Position numbers and translations under genes: made by a program. From assembly GCA_963768945.1 (NCBI GenBank), contig CAVYJW010000003.1, positions 806,001 through 870,000 of the forward strand: a stretch of DNA of 64,000 nucleotides, read 5' to 3'. Source of the stretch: RYN-230 sp963768945. GTDB taxonomy: Bacteria > Actinomycetota > Actinomycetes > Streptosporangiales > Streptosporangiaceae. This document shows, piece after piece, positions 52,621-62,533 of this stretch; within the stretch, counting starts at the first letter, position 1; the number at the start of each line of letters is the position of its first letter. The notes beneath the pieces were generated by a model that saw only the letters and a list, made by a program, of their open reading frames with translations, was not told the DNA's origin and made no database searches.

Positions 52621-53800
52621 TCAGGCGACAGCCTCATACGCCGCCGCCTGGAGCGCCTCGTGAACCGGCGGCGGCTGGGAAGTGTCGAACATGCGCTGGG
52701 TCAGCACGATGACAGTCAGGTCCCGCCTCGGATCGGCCAGCCAGGTGGTGCCGGACCCGCCGGCCCACCCGAACGCGCCGGCCCGCGGCCCGGCGGTGAC
52801 TACCGAAGTGCAGAAGCCCCAGCTGACACCGGCGAAAAAATCCGGGCCGAGGCCCCCACACGCCTTCTGGGCCGGGGTTAGCTGGTCCTGGGTCATAGCG
52901 GCGACCAGGTCCGCCTGCAGGACCGGATCCCCGCCGCGCAGCAGCATCCGGGAGAAGGCGAGCAGGTCGTCGGCGGTCGAGACCAGGCCAGCCGCCCCGT
53001 CGCCGAACGCGGGAGGCCGGCTCCAGTCGCCGTCTGGCTTGTCCCAGACCTCCAGGCCGCCGCCGGGCGAGGACCGGAACGCGGACGCGAGGCGGCCGGT
53101 GTGCGGGGTCCAGAACCCAGTGTCGTGCATGCCCAGCGGCTCGAAGATACGGGTCCGCAGCACGTCCGCGAACGGCTGGCCCGCGGCTCGGGCGAGCAGG
53201 ACGCCGAGTACCGACGCACCGGTGTTGTAGAACCACCGTTCGCCGGGCTGGGCCAGCAGCGGCAGTGAGCCCAGGCCCGCGATCCAGGTATCGGGATCGG
53301 GCTGCCCGGCCTGGTCAGGGGGCCCGATCGTGGACAGGTGCAGCTCGTCTGACGCCGCCACGACCGGCCACGGCGGCTCCGCGCCGAACATCTCGACTGC
53401 GAAACCGAAGCCGAACGTGAACGTCAGCAGGTCGCGCACGGTGATCGGGCGCCTGGCCGTCACGGTGTCGTCCAGCGGCCCGTCCATCCGGCGGAGTACC
53501 TGCGGGTCGGCCAGCTCCGGGAGCAGCCTGGCCACCGGCTCGTGCAGATCCAGCAGGCCCTCCTGGATCAGGGCCAGCGTGGCCGCGCCGGTCATCGGCT
53601 TGGTGATGGACGCGATGCGGAACAGCGAGGCACGCTGGACCGGCGGGCCGCCGGTCGAACAGTGAGCCGAGCGCCTCGGCGCGCACCTGATCACCCCGGG
53701 CGGCCAGCGCCACGAGGCCGGGCACCGTCTCGTCCCCCACGTGCGCGGCCGCGATCGCGCCAAAGCGGGCCAGGCCGTCCGCGGTTAGCAGGTCAGGCAT
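52621..53800 (-). pseudogene. Serine hydrolase, class C beta-lactamase/DD-peptidase fold (apparent one-base insertion near 5' end)
   Basis: Esterase/beta-lactamase-like protein of about 392 residues. The start MPDLLTADGLARFGAIAAA to VRAEALGSLFD is in one frame. After about 53643-53660 the next frame gives PVQRASLFRIASITKPMTGA, with the catalytic Ser-x-x-Lys motif SITK. Then come WFYNTGASVLGVLLARAAGQ (Tyr-x-Asn-type motif) and FGWAGGSGTTWLADP near the end. Length is one base over a multiple of three. Without correction the N-terminus would be Arg-rich. Sequencing error is the simpler reading. The natural substrate is unknown. Confidence 0.8.
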
Positions 53801-53896
53801 GATCGGTCAGCCCCCTCGGATCGCCGATGCGCTGCCCCTATTGACGCACGGGCGGCGGGAAATAACCGCCGCAGGGCGGCCCGCCCAGCGACCAGG

Positions 53897-56800
53897 CTAG
53901 CCGTGCAGCTGATCCAGGGCGCGCTCGATCCGCCGCTCCGACACCGGGCCGGAGGTGCCCAGCGTCTGCGCGAACAGGCTGACCCGCAGCTCCTCGATCA
54001 TCCAGCGCACCGCACGGACGTCGGGATCGTCCCGCCGCGCGGGTGGGAGGTCGGCCAGCGTCTGCTGGTAGTCCTCGGTCACCCGCTGGACCACGGCCAT
54101 CCGCTCGGCGTCGGCGCCCGGCGCCTCGGCCATCTTCTCCAGCCGCCGGCTCATGGCCCGCAGGTAGCGGATCAGGTCCGGCAGCCGCCGGGCCCCGGTC
54201 TCCGCGACGAACCCCGGATAGACCAGCCCGGAAAGCTGTTCGCGCAGGTCGGCGACCGCAGCCCGGACCGGGGGGCTGGGGGTCGCGGGCAGGGCCGCCT
54301 CGACCTGGTGCGCCTCGCCAAGGGCCCGGGCGACCTGCGCCACCACGTCCGCGGTGCTGGCAGCCAGCCCCGCGCGCGCCGCCTCCAGCAGCCGGGCGAA
54401 GCCCCCCTCGTCCCAGGCCGCGCCGCCCGCCTCGGTGATCACCTGGTCGGCCGCGGCGGCCGCGCAGTCCTCCAGCAGTGCATCGGTGCCGGGGTACGGG
54501 TGACGGCTCATGGCCAGCTTGGCGCTGACCGGCAGGCGGCTGGCCACGGCCCGGGCCCCGGAGGGCACCTGGAGCAGCAGCAGGCGCCTGGTTCCGCGCA
54601 GCATGGCCGCGTCGGCCTGGGCACGCGTCTCGAACAGCCGGACGTCAACCGCGTCGCCGGTGTCGGCCAGCGCCGGGTAGGCGCGGATCTCACCCTGGCT
54701 GAACACGCGGGGCAGGGTCCCGATGTCCCAGCTGCGCAGACCGGTCCGGGTGATCCGGGCGGCCGCCTCACTCAGCGTGGCCTGCAGACGGGGCCGCAGC
54801 TGGCGGCGCAGCTCGTCCAGGTCCTTGCCCTCCGCGAGTACCCGGCCGTCCTCCACCACGCGGAAGGTGATCCGCAGGTACGCGGGCAGCCGGGACTCAT
54901 CCCACGCGGAGCGGGGGATGTGCACGCCGCCCAGCCTGGACAGCTCGGTGCCCAGCGCGTCGAGCAGGTCCCCGCGGGCCGGGTCCAGCGTCGGCAGCAC
55001 AGCCCGGGCGGTGTCCGGGACCGGCACGAACGTGGTCCGCAGCTGCTTGGGCAGCGACCGGATCAGCTCGGTCACCACTTCCTGCCGCAGCCCGGGCACC
55101 TGCCAGCGGAACTCGTCGGTGCTCACCTGGTTGAGCCGGGCCAGCGGGACGTCCACGGTCACCCCGTCGTCCGGCTCACCCGGCGCGAACTCATACGACA
55201 CCGGGAGGTCGGCCCAGCGGGCGGGATAGTCGTCGGCGCTGATGTCCTCGGCCGCGGGCCGGATCAGGTCGGCGGGGGAGAGGTCCAGCAGGCCGGGGTC
55301 GTCGGCGCGGGCTTTCTTCCACCAGGTGTCGAAGTGCCGGGCAGAGGTCACCCCGGCGGGGATCCGCCGGTCATAGAACTCGAACACGACCGAGTCGTCC
55401 GCGACGATCCCGCGCCGCCTGGCCTTCCGTTCCAGGTCCTCGGCGTCGGCGAGGACCTGCTGGTTGTGGGCGTAGAACTTGTGGTGGGTCCGCCAGTCGC
55501 CCTCGACCAGGGCATGCGTGATGAACAGGTCCCGGGCCGGCGCCGGGTCGATCCTGCCGTACATGACCGTCCGGGCGGCCACGATAGGCAGCCCGTACAG
55601 GCTGACCTTCTCGGTGGCCACCGCGGCCCCGCGCCGTGCGTCCCAGCGCGGCTCGCTGTAGCTGCGCCGGACCAGGTGCGCCGCCAGAGACTCGGCCCAT
55701 TCGGGTTCGATGCGGGCCGTGACCCGGGCCCACAGCCGGGACGTCTCCACCAGCTCGGCCGCGACCACCCACTGCGGCGGCTTCCTGGCCAGCGCCGAGT
55801 CGGGGAAGATGGCGAACCGGGCGCCACGGGCCCCGGCGAACTCGGTCAGTGGCCGCCGCTTGCCGCGCGGCCGGCTGTCCGTGTCCTGCATGCCGATGTG
55901 CGACAGCAGCCCGGCCAGCAGCGACATGTGCACCCGGTCGGCCAGGCCGGCCGGGAACCGGCTGCCCGGTTCGGCGTCCCCGGCCGGAGCCTGGGCTACG
56001 GCGGCCGGGATGGTCCGCCCGGCCCGCGGCCGGATCTGCCCGGCCCGCCGCCGGCCCTGGCCGTTCTGCTGCACGGGTGGCTGCCCGGCTGGCTGCACGG
56101 CAGGCTGCACGGGCGCCACCCCGGCCGGGTGGCTGGCGCCGCGGCGCTCACGGCCCGCCTGGATGCCGAGATCCGCGGCGGCCTGCCGGAGCTGGCCGTA
56201 CACGTCCTGCCATTCGCGCACCCGCAGGTAGTGCAGGTATTCACGGCGGCACAGCCGCCGGAACGCGGACGCGGACAGCTGGCTCTGCTGCTCGCGCAGG
56301 TAGTCCCAGAGGTTGAGCAGGGTCAGGAAGTCCGACCCGGGCTCGGCGAACCTCGCGTGCATCTCGTCCGCCGCCTGCCGCGCGTCGGCAGGCCGCTCCC
56401 GCGGGTCGATGATGGACAGCGCCGCGGTGATGATTAGTACCTCGCGGACACAGCCGTTCCGGCCGGCCTCCAGGATCATCCGCCCGAGCCGCGGGTCCAC
56501 CGGCAGCCGGGACAGCTTCCGGCCGACCTCGGTCAGCCGGGTCCGGCCCCCGGTGGGCTCGTGGCCCGGCGAGAAGGCGCCGAGTTCCTCCAGCAGGCGC
56601 ACGCCGTCCGCGATGTTCCTCGACTCGGGCGGCTCGACGAACGGGAAATCGGCCATGTCGCCCAGGTCCAGCGCGGCCATCTGCAGGATGACCGAGGCCA
56701 GGTTGGTGCGCAGGATCTCCGGGTCGGTGAACTCGGGGCGGCTCTCGAAGTCCTCCTCGCTGTAGAGCCGGATGCACACGCCGTCCGACGTCCGCCCGCA

Positions 56801-57948
56801 ACGGCCTTTCCGCTGGTTCGCCGAGGCCTGCGAAACCGGCTCGATGGGCAGCCGCTGGACCTTGGTCCGCTGGCTGTACCGGGAGATCCGCGCGGTGCCC
56901 GGGTCGATCACGTACTTGATGCCCGGAACGGTCAGCGAGGTCTCCGCGACGTTGGTGGCCAGCACCACCCGCCGGGCCGGGCCGTGCGACGAGAAGACAC
57001 GGTGCTGCTCCGCGGAAGAGAGCCGCGCGTACAGCGGAAGCACTTCCAGGCCCTCCCGGCCGTCCAGAGCGTCGGCGGTGTCCCGGATCTCCCGTTCGCC
57101 GCTGAGGAAGACGAGGATGTCGCCGGGGCCGTCGGCGCTCAGCTCCGTGACCGCGTCCAGGATGCCCTGGAGCTGGTCGCGCGGTTCCTCGTCCGGGTTG
57201 TCCGGGTTGGCCAGCGGCCGGTAGCGCACCTCGACCGGGTAAGTGCGCCCGGACACCTCGATGACCGGCGCTCCGGCGCTAGGCCCGCCCGATTCGCCTC
57301 CGGCACTGTGCTTGCCTGATTCGCCTCCGGCGCTACCTGCTTGCCTGATTCGCCTCCGGCAAAATGATCACTGAAGCGCTGCGGGTCGATCGTGGCCGAG
57401 GTGATGATGACCTTGAGGTCCGGGCGGCGCGGCAGCAGCCGCTTGAGGTAGCCCAGGATGAAGTCGACGTTCAGGCTGCGCTCGTGGGCCTCGTCGATGA
57501 TGAGCGTGTCGTAGCGGAGCAGCTGCCGGTCGCGGCGCATCTCGTTGAGCAGGATGCCGTCGGTCATCACCTTGACCGGCGTGCTGTCGCTGGAGGTGTC
57601 GGTGAAGCGCACCTTGTAGCCGACGGTGGTGCCCAGCTCCGTGCCGAGCTCGCTGGCGATCCGCTCGGCGACGGTGCGGGCCGCGATCCGGCGCGGCTGG
57701 GTGTGCCCGATCTGCCCGGCCACACCGCGACCGAGCTCGAGGCAGATCTTGGGCAGCTGGGTGGTCTTCCCTGAGCCGGTCTCCCCGGCGATGATCACGA
57801 CCTGGTGGTCCCGGATGGCCGCCGCGATCTCATCCTTCCGCTGGCTGACCGGGAGCTCCGCCGGGTAGCGCAGCTCGGGCACGCTGGCGCGCCGGGCCTG
57901 GGCCCGGGTCTGCTCGGCGAGCGAGGGTGTCACGGCGGAATTCTCCAT
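53897..57948 (-). pseudogene. hrpA: ATP-dependent RNA helicase HrpA, frame broken by an 83-bp repeat insertion
   Basis: DEAH-box helicase. The N-terminal part has Walker A IIAGETGSGKTTQLPK, HTQPRRIAARTVAERIA, DEAH in LIIDEAHERSLN and the SAT motif VIITSATIDPQRFSDHF. The C-terminal part has VRYRPLANPDNPDEE, FLSGEREIRDTADAL, TNVAETSLTVPGIKYVID and QRKGRCGRTSDG, and then the long HrpA-specific C-terminal region. Between HFAG and PVIEVSGRTYPVEV lie 83 extra bases (57278-57360) that shift the frame. Taking them out leaves 3969 bases, exactly 1,323 codons, close to E. coli HrpA length. As given, two open frames result: 57948 to 57139 and 57256 to 53897. Confidence 0.88.
57278..57360. repeat. Three-copy 27/27/29-bp repeat inserted in hrpA
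   Basis: Units at 57278-57304 (27), 57305-57331 (27) and 57332-57360 (29) each end in GATTCGCCTCCGGC on the plus strand. CTCCGGC also precedes the block at 57271-57277, as expected for slippage or duplication from that sequence. Confidence 0.88.
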
Positions 57949-58054
57949 GGCGGAACGGGGAAGCGGATGGGGAGGGCGGGACGGCCGTACGACAGGGTGC
58001 CAGTCCAGGCCCTGCTTACCTAACGCTTTTGCGCCGCGACAACTTCCATGGGGC

Positions 58055-59920
58055 TCAGCCGACCTGGTGCACGTTGAATGAGGTGATGACGCCGTAGTGG
58101 ACCAGGTAGCTGCCCGCGAACTTCCTGACCGTGCCGTCGGTCTGGAACGCGGCGATGCTGGCCGTCACCTGATCGCCGGTCCACGTCAGGATGATCACCG
58201 CATCCCGCCGGGTGCCCTGGAAACCCCTCAGGAACTGCTGGTGGGTGACCCCGGTGTGATCACCGCCCAGTTCCCAGGCCCGCTGGTAGGCGTGGCGGCT
58301 GATAGCCGCGTAGTAACTCTTCACCACGGTGGGCGGGGTGGCAGCCGCCGACAGGCCGGCCGGGGTGGACGCGGGGGCGCTGGACGCGCCGGTTCCGGGC
58401 GTTCCGCTGTGCAGCAGGGAACTGTGTTTCACCAGTGCCAGCACGGCGGCGACCACGGCCAGCACGGCCACAGCGGTGGCGACCACGGCCAGCCCGCCGC
58501 GGTGCTTGCGGGGCGGATGCGGCCGGGTGGGCGCGGCTGGTCCGGGTGACCGCGGCGGCCCGCCTGCCGGCCAGGGGCCGGACGTGCTCACCTTGGCCGC
58601 CGGGGCCGGGCCAGCGCTCGCGGCCCAGTCCGGGGCGGCGCTGGCTGGCAGTAGGCCGGCCGGGCTGACGTCGGCGGCCGGGTCCGGGCGGACGCTGACC
58701 GGCGGGGCCGGGCGGGACACGTTGGCGCCCGCCGGCAGGACCGGGACCGAGTAGGGCGGATCGGCGCTGGTGGGCGCGGCTGGCCGCGGCGCGGGGAAGC
58801 CGACCGGCGGGCTGACCGGGGTCGCCGGGGGCCTTCCCTGGCCTGCCGCCGGCGGCCCGGCCCGGTCGAGTCCGGAGGCCGCCAGGTCCACTGCCGGCCA
58901 GGCCGTGCCCGATGGGGGAACGCCGGCGAGCGCCTGCTGCACAGCCGACCGGGCGGGCAGGTCGGCGGTGCTGACCCCGCAGGCCTCCTGCAGTGCCGCC
59001 GCGAACGCCCGGCAGTTCGGATAGCGATCCTCGGGGGCCTTGGCCAGGGCCCGGAACATGACCTGGTCCACCGCGGCGGGCAGGTCGGGTCGCAGGCTGG
59101 TCAGCCGGGGCGGGGGCGCGGACAGCTGGGCCCACAAGACCGCCAGGCTCTGATCCCGCCGGAACGGCGGCGCGCCCGACAGCATCTCGAAGGCCGCGCA
59201 CGCCAGCGAGTAGGCGTCCGCGCGGCCGTCCACGGTGCGCCCCTCGATCTGCTCGGGGGCCAGGTAGTTCAGGGTGCCGAGGACCTGCCCCGTCAGCGTG
59301 AGGTTGCTAGTCGCCTGCGAGGTCTTGCTGATACCGAAATCCGACAGGTAGACGTGATCCTCGGAGCCGTCCTCGGCCAGCCCGCCGAGCAGCATGTTGG
59401 CCGGTTTGACGTCCCGGTGCACCAGCCCGCACGCGTGCGCCGCGTCCAGCGCGGAGGCCACCTGGGTCACGATGCCGGCGGCGCGGGCCGCCGGCAGCGG
59501 GCCAGCCCGGTTCAGCAGGCTGTGCACGTCCTGGCCGCCGACGTAGCGCATGGCGATGAACAGCACGCCGCCGGCTTCCCCGGCGTCGAAGATCGGGATG
59601 ATGTTCGGGTGATCCACCGCGGCCGCGGCCCGGGATTCCCGGATGAAACGACGCCGGAAGCCGTCGTCCCGGGCCAGGTCCTCGGTCAGGACCTTCAGCG
59701 CCACCCAGCGGCCCAGCCGGACGTCGCGGGCACGGTACACCACGGCCATACCACCGCGGCCGATCTCCTCGGCCATCTGGTAGCTGGCGATCTGCCCTGG
59801 ACTACCGGGCACAGGGGAGCCGGAATCAGTTAATCCCGCGGGGAAGTCCTCAGCCACCCGTTGCCTCCAGCGTTCGACCCCTGGCGCGCCCCAGGCCCCG
59901 TAATCGGTCACGCCGCCCAT
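58055..59920 (-). CDS. Membrane-anchored Ser/Thr protein kinase (PASTA-less)
   Basis: A 621-residue kinase. The catalytic domain is residues about 45-310: glycine loop EIGRGGMAVVYRARD, Lys in WVALKVLTED, catalytic loop LVHRDVKPANMLLGG, metal motif YLSDFGISK and LGTLNYLAPEQIEG. A Pro/Ala-rich linker of about 180 residues leads to one membrane segment near residue 495 and an outside domain (YYAAISRHAYQRAWELGG) like the NTF2/DUF4878-type sensors. It is expected to autophosphorylate and signal cell-surface state. It is next to the two-component system. Confidence 0.92.
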   Translation of the reverse strand: MGGVTDYGAWGAPGVERWRQRVAEDFPAGLTDSGSPVPGSPGQIASYQMAEEIGRGGMAVVYRARDVRLGRWVALKVLTEDLARDDGFRRRFIRESRAAAAVDHPNIIPIFDAGEAGGVLFIAMRYVGGQDVHSLLNRAGPLPAARAAGIVTQVASALDAAHACGLVHRDVKPANMLLGGLAEDGSEDHVYLSDFGISKTSQATSNLTLTGQVLGTLNYLAPEQIEGRTVDGRADAYSLACAAFEMLSGAPPFRRDQSLAVLWAQLSAPPPRLTSLRPDLPAAVDQVMFRALAKAPEDRYPNCRAFAAALQEACGVSTADLPARSAVQQALAGVPPSGTAWPAVDLAASGLDRAGPPAAGQGRPPATPVSPPVGFPAPRPAAPTSADPPYSVPVLPAGANVSRPAPPVSVRPDPAADVSPAGLLPASAAPDWAASAGPAPAAKVSTSGPWPAGGPPRSPGPAAPTRPHPPRKHRGGLAVVATAVAVLAVVAAVLALVKHSSLLHSGTPGTGASSAPASTPAGLSAAATPPTVVKSYYAAISRHAYQRAWELGGDHTGVTHQQFLRGFQGTRRDAVIILTWTGDQVTASIAAFQTDGTVRKFAGSYLVHYGVITSFNVHQVG

Positions 59921-59949
59921 AACCGGCGGCGCTTACGCTAGCAGCCACC

Positions 59950-60635
59950 CTAAGCCAGGCGCCGCTCGGTAGCCCAGCGCGTGAGCTGATGCCGGGTGGA
60001 GAGCTGGAGTTTGTGCAGCACCGAGGACACATGACTCTCCACGGTCTTCACGGAGATGTACAGATCGCGGGCGATCTCCTTGTAGGTGTAGCCCCGCGCG
60101 ATCAGGCGCAGCACCTCCCGCTCCCGGGGAGTCAGCTGATCCAGTTCCGGGTCAAGCGACGGGACGCCCGGGCCGTCGGCGGGCAGGGCCGCGAACGCGT
60201 CCAGCACGAACCCGGCCAGGCGGGGGAGAACACGGTGTCCCCGCCCGCGACGCGGCGGACCGCGTCCACCAGATCCGGGCCGGAGATCGTTTTCGTCACG
60301 TAGCCCCGCGCGCCGGCCCGGATGACCGCGATCACGTCTTCCGGCGCGTCCGACGCGGACAGGGCCAGGAAACGAACCTGGGGCTGGACCGCCCGCAACG
60401 CGGTGAGCACGGCCTGACCGCCCCCGCCTGGCAGGTGCACGTCGAGCAGTACCACGTCGGGCAGGCACGAGGAGATCAGCGCGATCGCAGGCTCCACGTC
60501 GTCCGCCTCACCCACCACTTCCACCTCGTCGCCCAGCTCGGAGCGGACGCCGGAGCGGAACAGCCCGTGATCATCGACGATGACCACGCGCGGGCGCCGG
60601 GCCTGGCCCGGCCCGGGGGCGGGCGGGGTGGTCAC
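59950..60635 (-). pseudogene. NarL/FixJ-family response regulator (apparent one-base deletion)
   Basis: Partner of the upstream histidine kinase. The receiver domain reads PRVVIVDDHGLFRSGVRSEL, phosphoacceptor Asp in DVVLLDVHLPGGG, FLALSASDAPEDV and GYVTKTISGPDLVDAV. At about 60215-60235 one C seems missing from a C-run (TTCTCCCCC). The next frame then continues LAGFVLDAFAALPADGP and the LuxR helix-turn-helix LTPREREVLRLIARG, SVKTVESHVSSVLHKLQ. With one base added it is 228 residues. GTG at 60635 overlaps the kinase stop (GTGA). A sequencing error is likely. Confidence 0.83.
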
Positions 60636-62089
60636 GGTCGCCCCGGCAGGTGTTCCGCGGCGCGGCGGGGCATGGTCAGCGACACCTCGGTGCCGGCGCC
60701 GGGCGCGGTGCGCACGGCCGCGGTACCGCCCCGGCGGGCCATCCGGGCGTGGATCGACTGGGCCACGCCCTTCCGGTCCGCGGGGACGGCCGCCGGGTCG
60801 AAGCCCCGGCCGCGGTCCCGGACGAACAGCGTCACCTCGGCCGGCTCCACCTCGGCGAAGATGGAGACCACCGGGGCGCCGGACCACTTCACCGCGTTGA
60901 CCGTCGCCTCGCGGGCCGCGGCCAGCAGCGCGCGCAGGTCGTCATCCAGTTCGCAATCGCCGACGGTAACGGCTTCAACCGGGACCTCGTGCTGGGCCTC
61001 GACCTCCTGCTGGATGAGCCGGACCCCGCCCGCGAGCGTCATGCCCTGGCCGTCCAGCGAGCCGGGGGCCGGGCCGTCGAACAGCCAGGCGCGCAGCTCG
61101 CGTTCCTGTGCCCGGGCCAGCTGGATCACCTGCTGCGGGTGCTCCGCGCGGCGCTGGATCAGGGCTAGCGTCTGCAGTACCGAGTCGTGGACCCGGGCTG
61201 CCATGTCGGCGCGTTCCTCGGCCCGGATCCGGGCCTGCCGCTCGACCACGAGGTCACGGGCGATACGCACCCACCAGGGACCCAGCAGGATGGCGATGGC
61301 CGCCACCAGCAGGATCACCCCCGCGATCTCGCGCAGGGCGCCCTGGTCCGTATGCCCGGTCAGCAGCCAGTCAAGGCCGAGGCCGAGGGCCACGGCGGCG
61401 ACCGCCACCCGCGCCACCATCCGGCGCCGGCTGGTGTGGCCGTCGGCCAGGCCCAGCAGCGGATCCGCCAGGCGCCGCAGCACCGCCTGCTCGTCCGGCG
61501 GTGCGTTCCGCCAGATCAGGGTGAGGCCCGCGACGCTGATGACCAGCGGCCAGGCCAGGGAGCCAACCCAGGCCGCCTGCAGCGCGGACACGACGACCAG
61601 CAGCACGATCAGGAGGGAAGCGAGCCCGGCCACGAGGGCCATGCCGCGCCGGTCGGTGACCGCCTTGGCGGCAATGTTGCTGTCCGCCCCCTCCGCGGGG
61701 ATCAGCAGCCAGGCCACGACATACACCCCCGCGCCGATGAGGCTGAACACGGTGGCGACCACGAACCCGGTCCGCACCACGGTCACGTCCAGGCCCGTGC
61801 GCGCGGCCAGCCCGGCCGCGACCCCGCCTGCCAGGCGGTCCTCGCGGCTGCGCCGCAGCGGCCCGCTGCCCGGCGGGTGGTGTATCCAGGAATGCCCGCC
61901 GGACCGGCGGAACCCGCGTCCCCGGCGGCCCGGGCTCTGGGGGTCGGTGCCCCGGGGGTCGGTGCCCCGGGGGTCGGTGCCCCGCGGATCAGTGCTCAGG
62001 GGATCGCTCCCTGCTGGACCCATGCCCCGCGGGCCCGCGGCCCCAGGATCAGTGCGCGCGGTCGGCCCCGGATCAGTGCTCGCCGCCAT
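60632..62089 (-). CDS. PspC-domain sensor histidine kinase (LuxR-type system)
   Basis: A 485-residue kinase. The N-terminal 50 residues contain a 15-bp repeat (TDPRG units). A PspC domain follows (RLAGGVAAGLAARTGLDVTV, VYVVAWLLIPAEG), then four more hydrophobic segments. The phosphorylated His is in MAARVHDSVLQTLALIQRRA (HisKA_3), and the ATP-binding part is LAAAREATVNAVKWSG and LFVRDRGRGFDPAAV. A MacS/LiaS-like role in envelope stress is inferred from the PspC domain. It is co-translated with the response regulator. Confidence 0.9.
   Translation of the reverse strand: MAASTDPGPTARTDPGAAGPRGMGPAGSDPLSTDPRGTDPRGTDPRGTDPQSPGRRGRGFRRSGGHSWIHHPPGSGPLRRSREDRLAGGVAAGLAARTGLDVTVVRTGFVVATVFSLIGAGVYVVAWLLIPAEGADSNIAAKAVTDRRGMALVAGLASLLIVLLVVVSALQAAWVGSLAWPLVISVAGLTLIWRNAPPDEQAVLRRLADPLLGLADGHTSRRRMVARVAVAAVALGLGLDWLLTGHTDQGALREIAGVILLVAAIAILLGPWWVRIARDLVVERQARIRAEERADMAARVHDSVLQTLALIQRRAEHPQQVIQLARAQERELRAWLFDGPAPGSLDGQGMTLAGGVRLIQQEVEAQHEVPVEAVTVGDCELDDDLRALLAAAREATVNAVKWSGAPVVSIFAEVEPAEVTLFVRDRGRGFDPAAVPADRKGVAQSIHARMARRGGTAAVRTAPGAGTEVSLTMPRRAAEHLPGRP
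61939..61998. repeat. 15-bp tandem repeat in histidine kinase 5' end
   Basis: GGGGGTCGGTGCCCC three times and a diverged fourth unit, in frame, giving the TDPRG repeats of the kinase N-terminus. Confidence 0.88.
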
Positions 62090-62220
62090 CCCCCCATCAT
62101 CGTCCTCTCCGCCCCCGGTCGGCTATCAGGGATAACCCTGATCCTGGCCGGCCGGGATTCAGGGACAGGTCGGGGCTGTTCCCAATGGTGCCGTGCGGCG
62201 CCCGGCCGCAGGCTGGAGCC

Positions 62221-62514
62221 ATGAACACAACGACCAGCCCCACCGCAGGCGACGAGGCCTCACACACACCCTACGAACCCGCGCCGCCCCGGACACTCAG
62301 CCGTCCGGTCCACGGCCGGATGCTCGGCGGGGTCGCCGCCGGCATCGCCCGTTACCTCGACGTGGACGTGACCGTCGTCCGCATCCTGTTCGCCGTGCTC
62401 ACCGTGATCGGCGGGGCCGCCGTGCTCGTCTACCTGGCGGCCTGGCTGCTCATCCCGGAAGACGGCGCCGACCAGTCCATCGCGGCAGGCCTGTTTCAGC
62501 CCCGGGCCGGCTGA
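62221..62514 (+). CDS. PspC-domain protein
   Basis: A 97-residue membrane protein with one PspC domain: RPVHGRMLGGVAAGIARYLD, VDVTVVRILFAVLTVIGGAA and YLAAWLLIPEDGADQSIAAG. The domain closely resembles the N-terminal PspC of the divergent histidine kinase. GGAG precedes the ATG. In other bacteria PspC proteins sense or respond to membrane stress. The kinase probably regulates this gene, or the protein feeds back on it. Confidence 0.87.
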   Translation: MNTTTSPTAGDEASHTPYEPAPPRTLSRPVHGRMLGGVAAGIARYLDVDVTVVRILFAVLTVIGGAAVLVYLAAWLLIPEDGADQSIAAGLFQPRAG

Positions 62515-62533
62515 GCTGAGAGGCCCTATCCAC

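Noticed and set aside
53903..56437. Long plus-strand open frame opposite hrpA
   Set aside because: Same compositional artefact; HrpA motifs on the minus strand are clear.
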